Shown here: positions 49,531 to 61,013 of the stretch, in pieces | How the letters are laid out: the number at the start of each line of letters is the position of its first letter | Position numbering within the stretch: the first letter of the stretch is position 1 | Origin: Triticum aestivum | Lineage: Eukaryota > Streptophyta > Magnoliopsida > Poales > Poaceae | Length of the DNA stretch: 64,000 nt | NCBI RefSeq assembly: GCF_018294505.1 | Contig: NC_057800.1 | Coordinates: forward strand, 177,676,113 to 177,740,112 | Direction: 5' to 3' | Notes under the pieces: generated by a model | Told to the model about the DNA's origin: nothing | Seen by the model: only the letters and a program-made list of their open reading frames with translations | The model's database searches: none | Made by a program: the position numbers and the translations under genes

Positions 49531-50472
49531 CACTACAAAAAAATACACTTCCGTGATGATACGTGTTTGTCACAGTAGGTCGCGTTTTTTGTCATGCATG
49601 TACATCCATGACAAATTTATGACAGAATCAAGATAGTCATACCTGTGTTGTCGTAGAAATGTTCCATGACATTACCAAAATTATCATCAAAGAAGTGTCC
49701 ACTTCCATGACGATAAATCACGCGTCACAGAAGTGCTTTCGTCAAGGGTGACCGACACGTGGCATCCACCATAACGGAATGCCGTTAAGCTATCGGGTCA
49801 GGTTTTGGATCTGATAACCCGTTAACATCCCCTACCAATGGGGATTTTCCACGTGTAAAATCATCATTGGCTGGAAGGAACACGTGTCGACTCATCGGTG
49901 GGACAGATGTCATCCACTCATTGGACAGAAGGCGCCTATGATACGTCGACACATGTCACGGCCCAACAGAGGCCCATTCCTATGAAAAGGCCAGCCCGTT
50001 TGACTTGGTTAAAAGGTGGTGGGCCGGCCCATGTAAAGCCTGTTAATGGCCTGTTCGCATATAGCCCATTTACAACCCGCTAACCCAAGGTCCGTTACGC
50101 CCTATCCGAATTAGGTCCAGTAGCGTCATCTGGGCCACCCAATATGATTCCAGGCCGTTTTCACTTATGGCCCATGGATGGCCCATGACGTCTTTCGGCC
50201 CATATGAGGCCCTATGTAACTCTTGGCCTATTAATGACCCATGGTGAACAGTGTATCACTTTACACCCATTAACGGCCCGTGGTGAAACTGGCCCGTAAT
50301 GAACAGTGTATCACTTTATACCCATTAACGGCCCGTTATTCCATTGGGCCGTTTCCAGCCATGTTATCTTTCGCCTTCTCAGAGCCCATTTATTCTTTGG
50401 CTCATTTCCATCATTCGTTTACTTACGGCCCGTTACTGTCATTTTCTGCTTGTGGGCCAAATTCAGCCCGTG
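49531..50472 (+). mobile_element. CACTA transposon, left end
   Basis: It begins with the terminal inverted repeat CACTACAAAAAAATACACTT. TTT at 49528-49530 fits a 3-bp target site. Subterminal repeats with GGCCCA/GGCCCG and CCCATTAACGGCCCGT follow, including a 36-bp direct repeat (50246 and 50301). No transposase is seen. T3 interrupts it at 50473, and no matching right end was found in the window. Confidence 0.8.
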
Positions 50473-51552
50473 TGTCGGTGGGAACGACACCTATGGGATC
50501 ACAAGAATCCCTACTGTGGTTAGCGGGGCGCGGGGTTGTGAGAAGAGTGGATCAAACAGATAGCACATAGTTTGTTTATCCAGGTTCGGGCCGCGAGGAT
50601 GCGCAAAACCATACTCCTGCTTTGGTGGATTGTATATCTGTGTTCTTGAGCTAGCTATGGGCGTGAATAGCTCCAAAAAGCCGAATCCTTCCTCTGGTCG
50701 CCTCGGGCCTCCTTTTATAGGAAAAAAGGGGTTGCCACAGTGGCACACAGGAGGTGGAAAGGGTACAGTGATGCGAGGTTATCCCACGCATTACATGACA
50801 AGGCGCATTTAATGCGTCTTGCCTAGGTGTCCATGCTTTATCGGGGACGGGGGAGAGATCTTCCTCGTCAGTCGCCGCTCCTTCTTGTGTCGACACGCGC
50901 CTTGGCCAGTGATGTCTGAGATGCCATGTAGGTAGGCAGGCAGCTAAGGTGGCGCAGTGGTGGGTCTTCACGAAGATCTGCATGCCGCCACGCAGGTGCC
51001 TGCCCAGCTGGTTGGGTCGGTAGCTGCATGCATGCGGTGGTGGAGGTTTAGTCGGCATGGGCCTGATGGTGGCCCTATGGGTGTCCTTGCCGAGGCGCCT
51101 GCTGTCATCCCCGGCAAGGCGCTTGCCGGGGGCCTTGTGGTCTTCCTCGGCTGGGATCCCGCCAAGGGTTGTTGTCTCCTTAGTGCGTATCTGATCTTGA
51201 ATGTCTTCACAAGGATCTGCATGCCACCACGGGGATGTCTCCCGAATCCTTGCCCTTTGGGGGCAGTGGACTCAAGGGTGATTTGCTCCGTAGGCGCGGG
51301 ACGAGTCGCCGGGCAAGGGTCTTGCCGAGGCTGCTAGAACTGTCTCCCGGCAAGGATCTTGCCGGGGGAGTCCGCTTCGTCCCCTTTGCTCTTCGTGGTC
51401 TTGGCCTTGGCGTCGTTCTAGTTCTCTTGAGCTTCGGTCTTACCCTGGCTCTCCTCCCTTGCCTTGCTTGGTGTGGTGGTATCCGCGGCTCAGACTGCCC
51501 GTGCATAGTTATAGGGGTACAAAAACAGTACCCCTCTTTTTGTACACCGACA
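50473..51552 (-). repeat. T3 3' LTR, 1080 bp
   Basis: It runs from TGTCGGTGGGAACG to TACACCGACA on the plus strand. It is an inverted match to the T1 LTR. The TATA box TATAAAAGG is at 50711-50719 (minus). Confidence 0.93.
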
Positions 51553-51564
51553 GGAGCCCCCGGG
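51553..51564 (-). other. T3 polypurine tract
   Basis: On the minus strand CCCGGGGGCTCC directly precedes the 3' LTR, identical to T1. Confidence 0.55.
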
Positions 51565-52154
51565 CCTGGTCCACACATAAGCGCAACGCGTTGTTGGGCT
51601 AGGCCCAAAAACGGTGCGCGGGCACTCGGAGCGGTTTTTACCGCGGTAAGATTCATCGCGCGCTACGCTTCTCACGATTCCCGTGCGTGGCGCGGCGTGG
51701 GGAGGCGCGTGTGACGTGGGCGGGATGCGTGGGGTTGGTTCCCGTAGGCATGCGTCACATCGTAGTAAAGGGGTGGTTCGTGCCTTCCCCATAAATGGAG
51801 GGAGGCGTGGAGGCGCGGCCCATTTACTGAATGGGGCTGAGGCGCGGTCTTCAAGGCGTCCACTCCCCACGATCACGGGATGGGGAGTGGTTGTGTCACC
51901 CGTCCCCTCGGTTCTGCATGTCCGCCACATGTCTCCCATACGCCTGGGGTGGCAAACGGTGCAGGCGGAAACCGGGCCATCGCTGGTTGGGGCGGCGGGT
52001 CGGTCCTGGCTCCCTGCGCCTTCCGTATCGTGATTGGCCGAGCGGGGCGGCCGAGCCCCAACCCCGATCCTTTATAAAGAGCGGGAGGGGGATGGCGTCC
52101 CACATTCTTTCATCTTCTTCTTCCTTCAACTTCTGCTCCTCCCTTCCATCCGTC
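51565..52154 (+). promoter_or_regulatory. Promoter and leader of the T3 antisense gene
   Basis: The LTR-proximal part (51565-51800) matches the antisense leader of T1, including the ACCGCGGT palindrome and the CCCCATAAAT box at 51789. A stronger TATA box, TATAAAG at 52073-52079, is followed by a CT-rich leader of about 50 bases up to the ATG at 52155. Confidence 0.6.
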
Positions 52155-52985
52155 ATGGAGAGAGGGAATGCCGGTCCTTCAACAGTGGCGGCGAGGGTCG
52201 CCGCTCGACAACGCGCCCCTCCTTCTCCTGCGCCTGTGGTCGCAGAGCCAGCCGCGAGGGGAAGGGGGAGGGGGCAAGGCCGTGGGCGAGGCCGCGGCGC
52301 TCGGGGAAGAGGAGGACGGGGTGGCGCCCCGGCCTCGGCTCCGCCAGCAGCTCCTCCTCCAATGGAGGGCCATGTTGGGGATGGCCCTTGTGAGTTCTTC
52401 GTCAGGCTGCGCCAGCCGCCGCGCCGTCGCCTTCGTCTCCCGACTCCATTTGCGCGGGAGAAGGAGCTGGATCCGCCGGAGTCGTTGCGGCTGCACATGA
52501 GGGGCTGCGGGATCAGTGGCACGCGGGTCCGCGTCGACTTCCCCGCACCTCACGTGATGTATCTTCGTCAGGGATGGAAGACATTTGCTCATATCCACCG
52601 CTTGATGGAGGGGCTCACTCTCCATTTTAAACTGATGGAGGGTGGCCTTCTCTCTGTCAAAGTCTTCGGGCTCTTTGGGACCCATGCAAGGTGCTGCGTG
52701 GAGAGCTCTTCTGATAGTGAAGACTCCTCCTCGGGCGGGAGTGACGAGGAGGACAGCGGCAGCGATGACGAGGGTACTAGGCGGCAGGATGACAGGTCTG
52801 ACTAGGTGTCCGGTGCCGCTCCGTGCGGCACCGGCGACCCCATCATCCGTGTCGCCGGCTCCCTGAACTTCTCGGGGTCGTCTCCTTGGGCGGCTGGCGT
52901 TGGGAGGCTGCGGAAGAGGAAGGGGGCGGGCGGCAAGGCCGTCAAGTCGGAGTACGCGGGCACCGATGCCTTCGACGTGTGCTGA
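52155..52985 (+). pseudogene. Antisense gene of T3: B3 DNA-binding-domain protein with one amber codon
   Basis: The start MERGNAGPST follows the TATA box at 52073 by about 80 bases. Residues 36-57 are an Arg/Gly-rich tract. Residues about 80-172 fit the plant B3 DNA-binding fold: EFFVRL at the first strand, LRLPTPFA, then YLRQGWKTFAHIHRL followed by LTLHFK and SVKVFG. The last part matches the usual B3 pattern of a GW-x2-F helix followed by two strands. Residues 184-207 are Ser/Asp/Glu-rich. A TAG at 52803 ends the frame after 216 residues. The same frame then stays open for 59 more codons with a basic LRKRKGAGGKAVK segment, possibly nuclear-targeting. I infer a nuclear DNA-binding protein made from the strand opposite gag-pol. 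T1 carries an unrelated protein in the same slot. Whether it is expressed is unknown. Confidence 0.65.
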
Positions 52986-54056
52986 CGTCCTGCTGCCTCG
53001 TCTTCGAGCTCTGCTTCCGGCGCCGCCATCACCATCCAGCCTTTGGACGGCCACCAAGATGTTCTCTTGGTGTCTTCTGCCACCCGTAGCTCGCCTAGGT
53101 GCTCCTTTTGTCATTTTCGCCTCCTTGACCTGCCTCCCGAGGAGAGGGACAAGAAAGGGATTACGGGCACCTTATCTCTTTTTAGTTTGTAAGCCTTCGG
53201 GCCTTTGTTGAATTTAAAACTTGTAATCCCATCATTCATGTTTTTCATTCCCTATGGACTGTACCTGAGTGGAATGTTTTTTTAATGAAAAAGGGATGCT
53301 GGCCGGGTCATTTGTTTGCGGGTGGAACCCACGACAAGGAGTAAATCCTTGATATCTTCAAGATAAACAATTCCTTGCCCGGCAACAGGCCTTGCCGTCT
53401 CCCCACTTCGCTCGACCTTCCTCGCGCCTTTGGCGGAGGCAGGGATGAGGCGGGTTCAGGCTCCTTGTTTTATCCTTTTGCTGCCGCGACTACGACCAAA
53501 CTTGGCCCCAGGAACGAGCCCTAGGGCCTAGAGTTATGGGAGCACGGTAGCTTAGGGGAAAACAAGGTTTCACATACCTCGGTCCATAATGGAATGCATG
53601 ATAAGGGATGAAGAACTTATCTGAAGCTGCAGTCCCCGGCAACCCTGGTTCACCGTGGGTGAATCTTTGCTCTTGCAGCCCCCGGCAATACCGGCTTGCC
53701 GGGGGCTAGATGCTGGTCTGTTCCTCTTTTTTTCTCCCCAAGTGGTTCGGCACGGATATCTGTTTGTCCTGTGAACCAAAGGAGACAAAAGAATGACAAA
53801 GAGACGCACACTCGACCTCTAAGCTAGGGGTTAGTCGCCGCTAAGCACTATCAACCCTAACCAAGGACGAGACTCGACCTAGCATGCATGCTATAACTTA
53901 GGGCGCTAGCGCTTCATTTATTTATGCTCAGGGTCTGCGCCTGGCTTTGTACAAAGGGTTACATGCGTCATCGGCAAGGCTCATACAAAAGGTGGCTAGC
54001 CGGGGGGCCCGACAAGCCGCGCCTCACGGGTAAGACTTGTGAAGATGCTCAATGTT
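52986..54056. other. T3 spacer between antisense gene and integrase
   Basis: No supported gene. The plus strand has an AT-rich stretch with AATGAAAAAG near 53285, a possible 3' end of the antisense transcript. GGCAA/TTGCC motifs like those in the LTR recur near 53380 and 53690. Confidence 0.5.
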
Positions 54057-55328
54057 CTAGGAGTTACTCATCAGAATGGCATCTTCGATCTCTAGGCGGA
54101 CTGCGCCGGGTCTGGTGACTCGTATTACCCGATAAGGGCCTTCCCACTTTGGCGTCAACTTGTTGGAATTCTTGGCCGATTGAATGCGCCGAAGAACAAG
54201 GTCGCCTTCCTCAAAGCTTCGGGCATGAACCTTGCGGCTATGGTAGCGGCGCAAGGCTTGCTGGTAGCGCGCTTCTCTCACAGGCGCCCGAAGACGATCT
54301 TCCTCAAGGAGCGTTGCGTCATCTTGCCGCAATTGCTCTTGCTCAAGCTCGTCATAAGCGAGTACTCGAGGTGACCCGTATATGAATTCCGTGGGGAGAA
54401 CTGCTTCTGCCCTGTATACCAGGGCAAAGGGTGTCTGGCCAGTGGCTCGATTTGGTGTCGTTCTGATTGACCAAAGAACCACCGGCAATTCATCAATCCA
54501 GCGCCTTCCACTCTTGTGCAATCTGTCAAAGGTCTTTGTCCTCAGGCCTCGCAGTACTTCAGCATTTGCCCTCTCAGCTTGACCATTGCTTCGTGGGTGA
54601 GCAACGGAAGCGAAACAGACCTTGCTGCCGAGGTCTTGAATATATTCCATGAAGGTGTGGCTTGTGAACTGCGTGCCGTTGTCGGTGATAACCCTATTGG
54701 GTACCCCAAAATGTCACACCAGTCCTTTGAAGAACTTGACGGCTGACTGTGCTGTGACCTTCCTCACTGCTTCCACTTCTGGCCACTTTGTGAACTTGTC
54801 GATTGCAACGTACAAGTACTCAAAGCCCCCGACAGCGCGGGGGAAAGGGCCCAGTATGTCGAGCCCCCAGACCAAGAAAGGCCAGGAGAGAGGAATGGTT
54901 TGAAGGGCTTGAGCTGGCTGATGAAGCTTCTTTGAATGGAACTAACACGCTTCACACCTGGTGACTAGTGTCATCGCATCCTGGAGGGCGGTGGGCCAGA
55001 AGAAGCCTTGCTGAAACGCTTTGCCGGCAAGGGCCCTTGACCCGATGTGGGATCCACATATGCCTCCATGTATCTCCGCCAACAGCCCCAGTCCTTCCTC
55101 TTGAGGGATACACTTCAATTTCACGCCGTTCGGCCTCTTTCTGTACAGGACGTCATCGACGAACTGGTACATAGTAGAGCGACGGGCTACTTTTTCCGCT
55201 TCTTCCTTCTCCTTAGGAAGTTCCCCTGTTTGGGGGAATCGGACGGTATGCTGTGCCCATGCTGGAGCCTGGGGCTCGACGGCGAGGACTAAAGGCATTT
55301 CCTCCGCTATCGGAGCGGCTGTCTCCAT
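54057..55328 (-). pseudogene. T3 integrase
   Basis: Frame 55328-54942 holds the HHCC zinc site (HGGICGSH and CEAC) and ends in a stop. The core follows with LDILGP (first Asp), ITDNGTQF (second Asp) and, in frame 54650-54057, NGQAERAN (Glu), separated by another stop. The C-terminal part reads LVLRRIQ and KWEGPYRV, as in Gypsy integrases. The catalytic residues are present but the frame is broken twice. Confidence 0.85.
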
Positions 55329-55659
55329 GGCAAGAGCTTGATGCTCTGTCGGAGCTAGCCGTCCCGTGGCGGGCTCAGTGTCTCCGGCAACATCCTTGCC
55401 GGCGGCTTCGGGGAGCTCGGCGGGAAAGTACTTGCCGGGACCTGATTTTCTCCTCTTGTTCTACTCTGTTGATGGATTAACGGATGGCTGAGCTAGCCGA
55501 AGCACAAAGGTACCTGGTTCCACAGGTAGCTTGAGGGCAGCGCATTTTGACAGGTAATCGGCGATATCATTCTCCGCTCGGGGAACGTATTCTGCCTGTA
55601 TACCTTCAAAATGCTCTTCCAACTTTCTCACTTAATCGACGTAGGCCTTATCAACGGGC

Positions 55660-57229
55660 TCTGGTAATCCTTGTTGACTTACTTGACGACAAGTTGCGAG
55701 TCGCCTCTGACGACGAGTTTCTTGATTTCGAGGTCCGCCGCGATCCTAAGACCGGCAAGCAGCCCTTCGTACTCAGCCGTATTGTTTGTCGACACCTCCC
55801 TGGGGAAGTGCATCTGGATCAAGTACTTGAGGTGCTCTCCGGTGGGCGCGACAAGCAGTACGCCAGCCCCGACGCCCTATAAGGAGAAAGCCCCATCAAA
55901 GTACATGATCCAGTCGCAACTTGCCTCCTTGCCAGGGAGAGCAGTCTCTTGGGTTTCTTCGTCAGGCGTCGTGGTCCATTCTGCAACGAACTCCGCCAGG
56001 ACTCGGCTTTGAATCGTCGAGGTACTCTCAAACTTGAGGCCAAAGCTTGACAGTTCCAGTGCCCACTCTACGATCCCTCCCATTGCGTCTGGATTGTGCA
56101 ATATCCGTTGCAGAGGGAGGCGAGTGACGACAGTGATTTCGTGCGCCTGGAAGTAGTGACGCAACTTCCTCGAGGCCATAAGAAGGCCGAAGAGTAGTTT
56201 CTGCACACCGGAGTACCTCGATCTAGCCCCCTGCAGGAGGGAACTAACAAAGTAGACCGGGTGCTGCATCATTTTCTTCTTTGGCAGCACTTCAATTGGC
56301 TGCGTCGTCTCGGCATCGGTGGCATCGGGCTCCGTCGCTGCTATTACCTCATCATCAATTTCTCTCTGCGCCACTAGTGCGGCGCTGACCACCTGGTTCG
56401 TTGCCGCCAGGTACAGCAGCAACGGTTCCTGTGGCCTAGGCGCAACTAGTATATGCGCGAAGGAGAGGTACCTCTTCAAATCTTGCAATGCTGCTTCGGC
56501 TTCTGGCGTCCACTCCATCGGGCCCGCCTTTTTCAAAATCTTGAAGAAGGGAAGGGCGCTCTCGGCGGACTTGGAAATGAACCTGCTCATGGCGGCAACG
56601 CAACCAGCAATCTGACGCACATCCTTGACTCGCTTGGGCGCTTCAATCTGCTCTATATCTTTAATCTTGTCCGTATTGGCCTCTATCCCACGCTGTGACA
56701 TAAAGAACCCGAGAAGCTTGCCAGACGGGACGCCGAAGATGCACTTCTCAGGGTTCAGCTTGAGATTGATCTTGCGTAGGTTTGCAATTGTTTCTTGTAA
56801 ATCTGATATGAGGGTTGCCCTGTTCTTGGTTTTGACCACTATATCATCCATATAAGCTTCCATATTTCTATGGAGCTGAGGTTCAAAACCAATTTGGACC
56901 GCCCTTGCAAACGTTGAACTAGCACTCTTCAACCCGAAAGGCATCCGTATAAAGCAATACGTACCACATGGGGTGATGAATGCCGTTTTCTCTTCATCTT
57001 CCCTTGTCATGAAGATCTGGTGGTAGCCGGAGTAGGCACCGAGGAATGACAACAGATCACACCCAGCTGTGGAGTCAACAATCTGGTCGATGCGCGGCAA
57101 CGGGAAGGGGTCTTTGGGACAAGCCTTATTAATATCTGTGTAATCAATACACAGCCTCCACTTCCCATTTGCCTTGCGCACTACCACCGGATTGGCTAAC
57201 CACATTGGATGGAGCACTCCTCTTACCAA
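55660..57229 (-). pseudogene. T3 reverse transcriptase with two RNase H domains
   Basis: Frame 57229-55877 covers WRLCIDYTDINKACPKDPFPLP, the catalytic box AYMDDIVVKT and LNPEKCIFGV. The connection or first RNase H follows (QPIEVLPKK, PVYFVSSLLQ), then the start of a second RNase H at WIMYFDGAFS. An amber codon at 55877 interrupts that domain. The frame then continues with NNTAEYEGLLAG and VRGDSQLVVK, completing the Asp-Glu-Asp set, until a stop near 55680. This dual RNase H layout marks the Tat lineage. Confidence 0.88.
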
Positions 57230-57459
57230 ACCCGCTGCTTCCAGTTTCCGGATCTCCTCTGTGATGAACTCTTGTCATTCCAAAGCTTGCTTTCTGACCT
57301 TCTGCTTGACGAGCCGCGCATGAGGACAGACAGCAAGGTGGTGCTCAATCACCTCCCTGGGAACGCCGGGGATGTCGAATGCTTTCCATGCAAACACATC
57401 GACATTCGCCCGCAGGAAGGTGACGAGCGCGTCTTCCTATTTGTTGTCAAGGGTGGAGC

Positions 57460-58320
57460 TTATTGTAAAAGCTCCTCCCGTGACGTCCTCCTTGACAGAA
57501 ACCTTCTTGGTTCCCGGCGGGGTGCCCTGGACTTCTTATTTTTGTCGGCGGAGCTCTCTGGCACGTCCTCGATGGGAGCACTACACTCAGAAGAGGTGCG
57601 CTTGCCAGAGTGGGTGCCTGAGGTCTCACCGATCTTCTTCTTTTGCCTTCCCGAGGCTCCAGCGGCAGGAGCAAGCGCCTTAGCAGTGGCGGCTGCTGCA
57701 ACTGCTTGTTGGTAGAGTTGGTCAGTGCAAATTAGCGCATCCTTCTTGTCTGATGGGACGGTGATGATCGTCACAGGCCCCGGCATCTTCAGGGTGTTGT
57801 AGGCGTAATGTGACGCCGCCATGAACTTGGCCAGCGCTGGGCGGCCAAGGATCCCGTTGTAAGGCAAGGGGATCTTGGCAACATCGAACACAATCCTTTC
57901 TGTCCTGTAGTTCAGATCACTCCCAAAAGTCACGGGCAATGTGACCTTTCCCTTTGGTTGACTTCTTCCCGGGTTGACCCCCTGAAACGTGCCCGTCTCT
58001 TTGAGGTCTTCATCAGAAATCTACAATTTCTCGATCACGGCAGGCGAGATTAAGTTCAGACCGGCCCCGCCATCGACTAGCATCTTTGTCACCTTGAGGT
58101 TGCGTATTGTTGGTGAAACCAACAATGGCAAGCACCCGACTGTAGTAGTGCGATCAGGGTGATCCTCAGTGTCAAAAATGATAGGTGTGCTGGACCACTT
58201 CAGCGGCCTTTGGGCATCAAACGACGGTTCCGCAGCTGTAATCTCACGCGCCCACTGTTTAAGCTGGCGGTGAGAGGTATGCAGCGAGGCGCCGCCATCG
58301 ACGCACATAGACTCTGTAGC
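57460..58320 (-). pseudogene. T3 protease region
   Basis: The frame ending at 58021 has the aspartic protease core MLVDGGAGLNLISP, then an amber codon. The second half (57939-57460) has NGILGRPALAKF and a linker rich in Ala, Lys and Ser. The D-G-G form of the active site is usual in Tat elements. Confidence 0.8.
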
Positions 58321-58542
58321 TTTCTGAAATTCTTGGTCACCAGACTCATCGTCCCCTTCATGATCATCGTCTTCTGGATTTTTGTCACGGCCCCGGGCGG
58401 GCCTCTCCTACTGTTTATCTTTGCCGCGACGGCCCGCCTAGCCGTCACGCTTCTTGCCGGACCCCTCAGCACCGTCCTGGCCTTTCTCCTTGTCCCGCCT
58501 CTCATATTCAGCCCTCTGCTTCTCAGCAAGGAGCTCAACCTG

Positions 58543-60371
58543 TCAGCAGTTCTGGAGATCATGGCCTTTGGTGCGATGGATCTTGCAGTATTGCTTGTCG
58601 GAGTTTCCTGGCTTCTCGGCAGCCGCCAAGGCCCGGCAGGCGACACATCTGGCAATTTCCTTGCCAAGGTCATCTTCCTTGGTTTTCTTGGCGGAGCCGG
58701 CGTCGTCAGATCCCTTGACGGAAAGCACATCTTTACCTTTGCGCTTCCTGTTGCGGCGCCGACCTTTCTTCGCCGGGGCGGCAGTATCCTCATCTGAGGA
58801 GTCGGTTTCCACGCCGGCATCTTTGCTGGGGTACTTCCTTCCCTCTTCAGCTCGGGCACATCTGTCAGCAAGAACATAGAGTTCTGCCACATCTTTCACC
58901 TTGTTCATTGCCAGTTCTTCGCGCATCTTGTGGTTACGCACATTCTGATGGAACGCGCTGATGATGGCGGCAGGGTGAACATCAGGTATAGTGTACTGTA
59001 CCCGGCTGAACCTCTGTATATACTTGCGCAGACTCTCGCCTCTCTTCTGGGAATGACATGCAGGTCGCTTGCTTGGCCATGGGCTTGGTGAACTCCAGTA
59101 AAGGCGCCCACAAACTCATGGCACAAATCCGACCAGGAGGAAATAGAGTCTACCGGCAAGTGCATCAACCACGACATGGCGTTGGGTTTAAGAGCCAATG
59201 GAAAGTAATTCGCAAGCACCTTATCGTCGCGGGCTCCGGCGGCTTGCAACGCGATGGTGTAGATGCTGAGGAACTCAGATGGGTGAGTCTTGCCATTGTA
59301 CTTTTCGCCAACGTCAGGTTTGAAGGTGCGGTGAGTGGGCCACTGGAACTGCCGCAGCTCACGGGTAAAAGCCGGACGGCCTACCTCGTAAGTTAGGCCT
59401 CCAGGGCTCTCCGGGGCCGGGTGGTTCACAGCAGGCCCTGCTCGCCTATCTGACTGGTGGCGCGCTCCGCGCCGGCGCTTGATAGTGGTTTGAGCGTCTT
59501 CATGGGCTCTTTCCCAAAGAACTTGGCGCTGGTCACAGTGGTTCTGCGGGTCAGACGATGCTATGGAGATGTCGTCGCCCACGACGTCGCGACGAGTCGG
59601 CGTCTGCGGTGCCGGATGAGGAAGAGGTGAATGCACCATGGTCCCGGCGCCGCTGGCTTTTCTGCCACTGGTCCGCGAGACTCCATCGGAGCGCCGACCC
59701 CGGGGCCCCACCAGACTTGGTTCGTCTTTGTTGGCCACCACAACAAGGCTTCGGATAGTGGCTCTCCACTCGTCGAGTTTCCCCATAATGGGAGGAAAGT
59801 CGAGGAGCAACTGCGCGTGCGCCAGGGCCTCTGCTGGCGTCGGTGGCAGCGAAACCTGCACGGATTGTGATGCGCTTCGACTTCTGACCATGTCAGAAGG
59901 AGCTCTATCACGACCCCGCGGTCGCATGCCGTTTTCACCAGCGCCTCGGCGAGTGGGCAGGTCTTCTACATCCCGGGTGTGGCGCTCAGGGCTCTTCCCG
60001 CTGCGACGCCCGGGATCTTCGGCGTGATTACGCCGTTCGTCGCGCGCAGCCTGGGAGGAGCGTGCTGTTGGCGCCGGCGTGGGAGTCTTGGAGGCCCTTG
60101 CGTCGCCTTCGGGTGGGGCGGCGATGACCTTGGAAGGCCCCGCTCCACCCGCGAAGGGCTTGGCTCCGCCTTTGGATTTGGCGACGTGTGGCCCGTTACC
60201 AGGCGCACAAACATCGCCGCTTCCCAAACTCCGGCTGCTGGGATGGTGTTGGAGTTCGCGAGCAGTGCCCCGGGTCCTTTCTGCGACCGGTCCGCTGCTC
60301 GCCCGGGTCGGGACGGGCTGTCCGGCTTCCGACTGGCCAACTGCCACCGTCGTCTTCTTCTTGGGCGCCAT
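58543..60371 (-). pseudogene. T3 gag
   Basis: The frame begins MAPKKKTTVA at 60371 and runs to 58905 (488 codons). An Arg/Pro-rich N-terminus is followed by the retrotransposon gag domain (PSEFLSIYTIALQAAG, NAMSWLMHLP, SWSDLCHEFVGAF). Frameshifts near 58990 move the continuation to frame 58941-58543. That part has a C-terminal zinc-finger-like motif (YCKIHRTKGHDLQNC) and a Lys-rich tail. Confidence 0.85.
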
Positions 60372-60429
60372 GATGATGAAGAAGCGCCGAACTAACTGCT
60401 AAAGCCGATTCTCACAACTGCGCCCCCTA

Positions 60430-60441
60430 CCTGGCGCGCCA
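60430..60441 (-). other. T3 primer-binding site
   Basis: On the minus strand TGGCGCGCCAGG begins four bases after the LTR end CACCGACA. Confidence 0.6.
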
Positions 60442-60445
60442 AAGA

Positions 60446-61013
60446 TGTCGGTGGGAACGACACCTATGGGATCACAAGAATCCCTACTGTGGTTAGCGGG
60501 GCGCGGGGTCATGAGAAGAGCGGATCAAACAGATAGCAAACGGTTCGTTTATCCAGGTTCGCGCCGCGAGGATGCGTAAAACCCTACTCCTGCTTTGGTG
60601 GATTGTATATCTGTGTTCTTGAGCTAGCTATGGGGTGTGAGGAGCTCCAAAAAGCTGAATCCTTCCTCTGGTCGCCTCGGGCCTCCTTTTATAGGAAAAA
60701 AGGGGTTGCCACAGTGGCACACAGGAGGTGGAAACGGTACAGTGATGCGAGGTTATCCCTCGCATTACATGACAAGGCGCATTTAATGAGTCTTGCCTAG
60801 GTGTCCTTGCTTTATCGGGGACGGGGGAGAGATCTGTCTCATCTGTCCCCGCTCCTTCTTGTGTCGACACGCGCCCTGGCCAGCAATGTCTGAGATGCCG
60901 TGTAGGTCGGCAGGCAGCTGAGGTGCCGCAGTGGTGGGTCTTCACGAAGATCTGAATGCCGCCACGCAGGTGCCTGCCCAGCTGGTTGGGTCGGCAGCTG
61001 CATGCATGCGGTG
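60446..61013 (-). repeat. T3 5' LTR, truncated (568 of about 1080 bp)
   Basis: It matches 50473-51039 of the other LTR and stops at GCATGCATGCGGTG. The TATA box at 60685-60693 (minus) is kept but most of U3, including the palindrome cluster, is gone. Confidence 0.9.

Larger units (their letters stand above)
50473..61013 (-). mobile_element. T3: Tat-type Gypsy retrotransposon, degraded, 5' LTR truncated
   Basis: On the minus strand the order is partial 5' LTR, primer site, gag, protease, reverse transcriptase, RNase H, second RNase H, integrase, antisense gene, polypurine tract, 3' LTR. A second RNase H after the first (WIMYFDGAFS...) and an antisense gene before the 3' LTR are hallmarks of the Tat lineage. 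The left flank CCGTG (50468-50472) has no partner because the right end is lost at 61013. Confidence 0.9.

Noticed and set aside
52810..52834. Perfect 10-bp hairpin read as a transcription terminator
   Set aside because: Plant RNA polymerase II does not end at such hairpins, and the stem lies in what looks like the continuing coding frame.
58159..58797. Plus-strand hydrophobic frame of 212 codons
   Set aside because: It is the complement of the T3 gag/protease region, where the minus strand has recognisable motifs.
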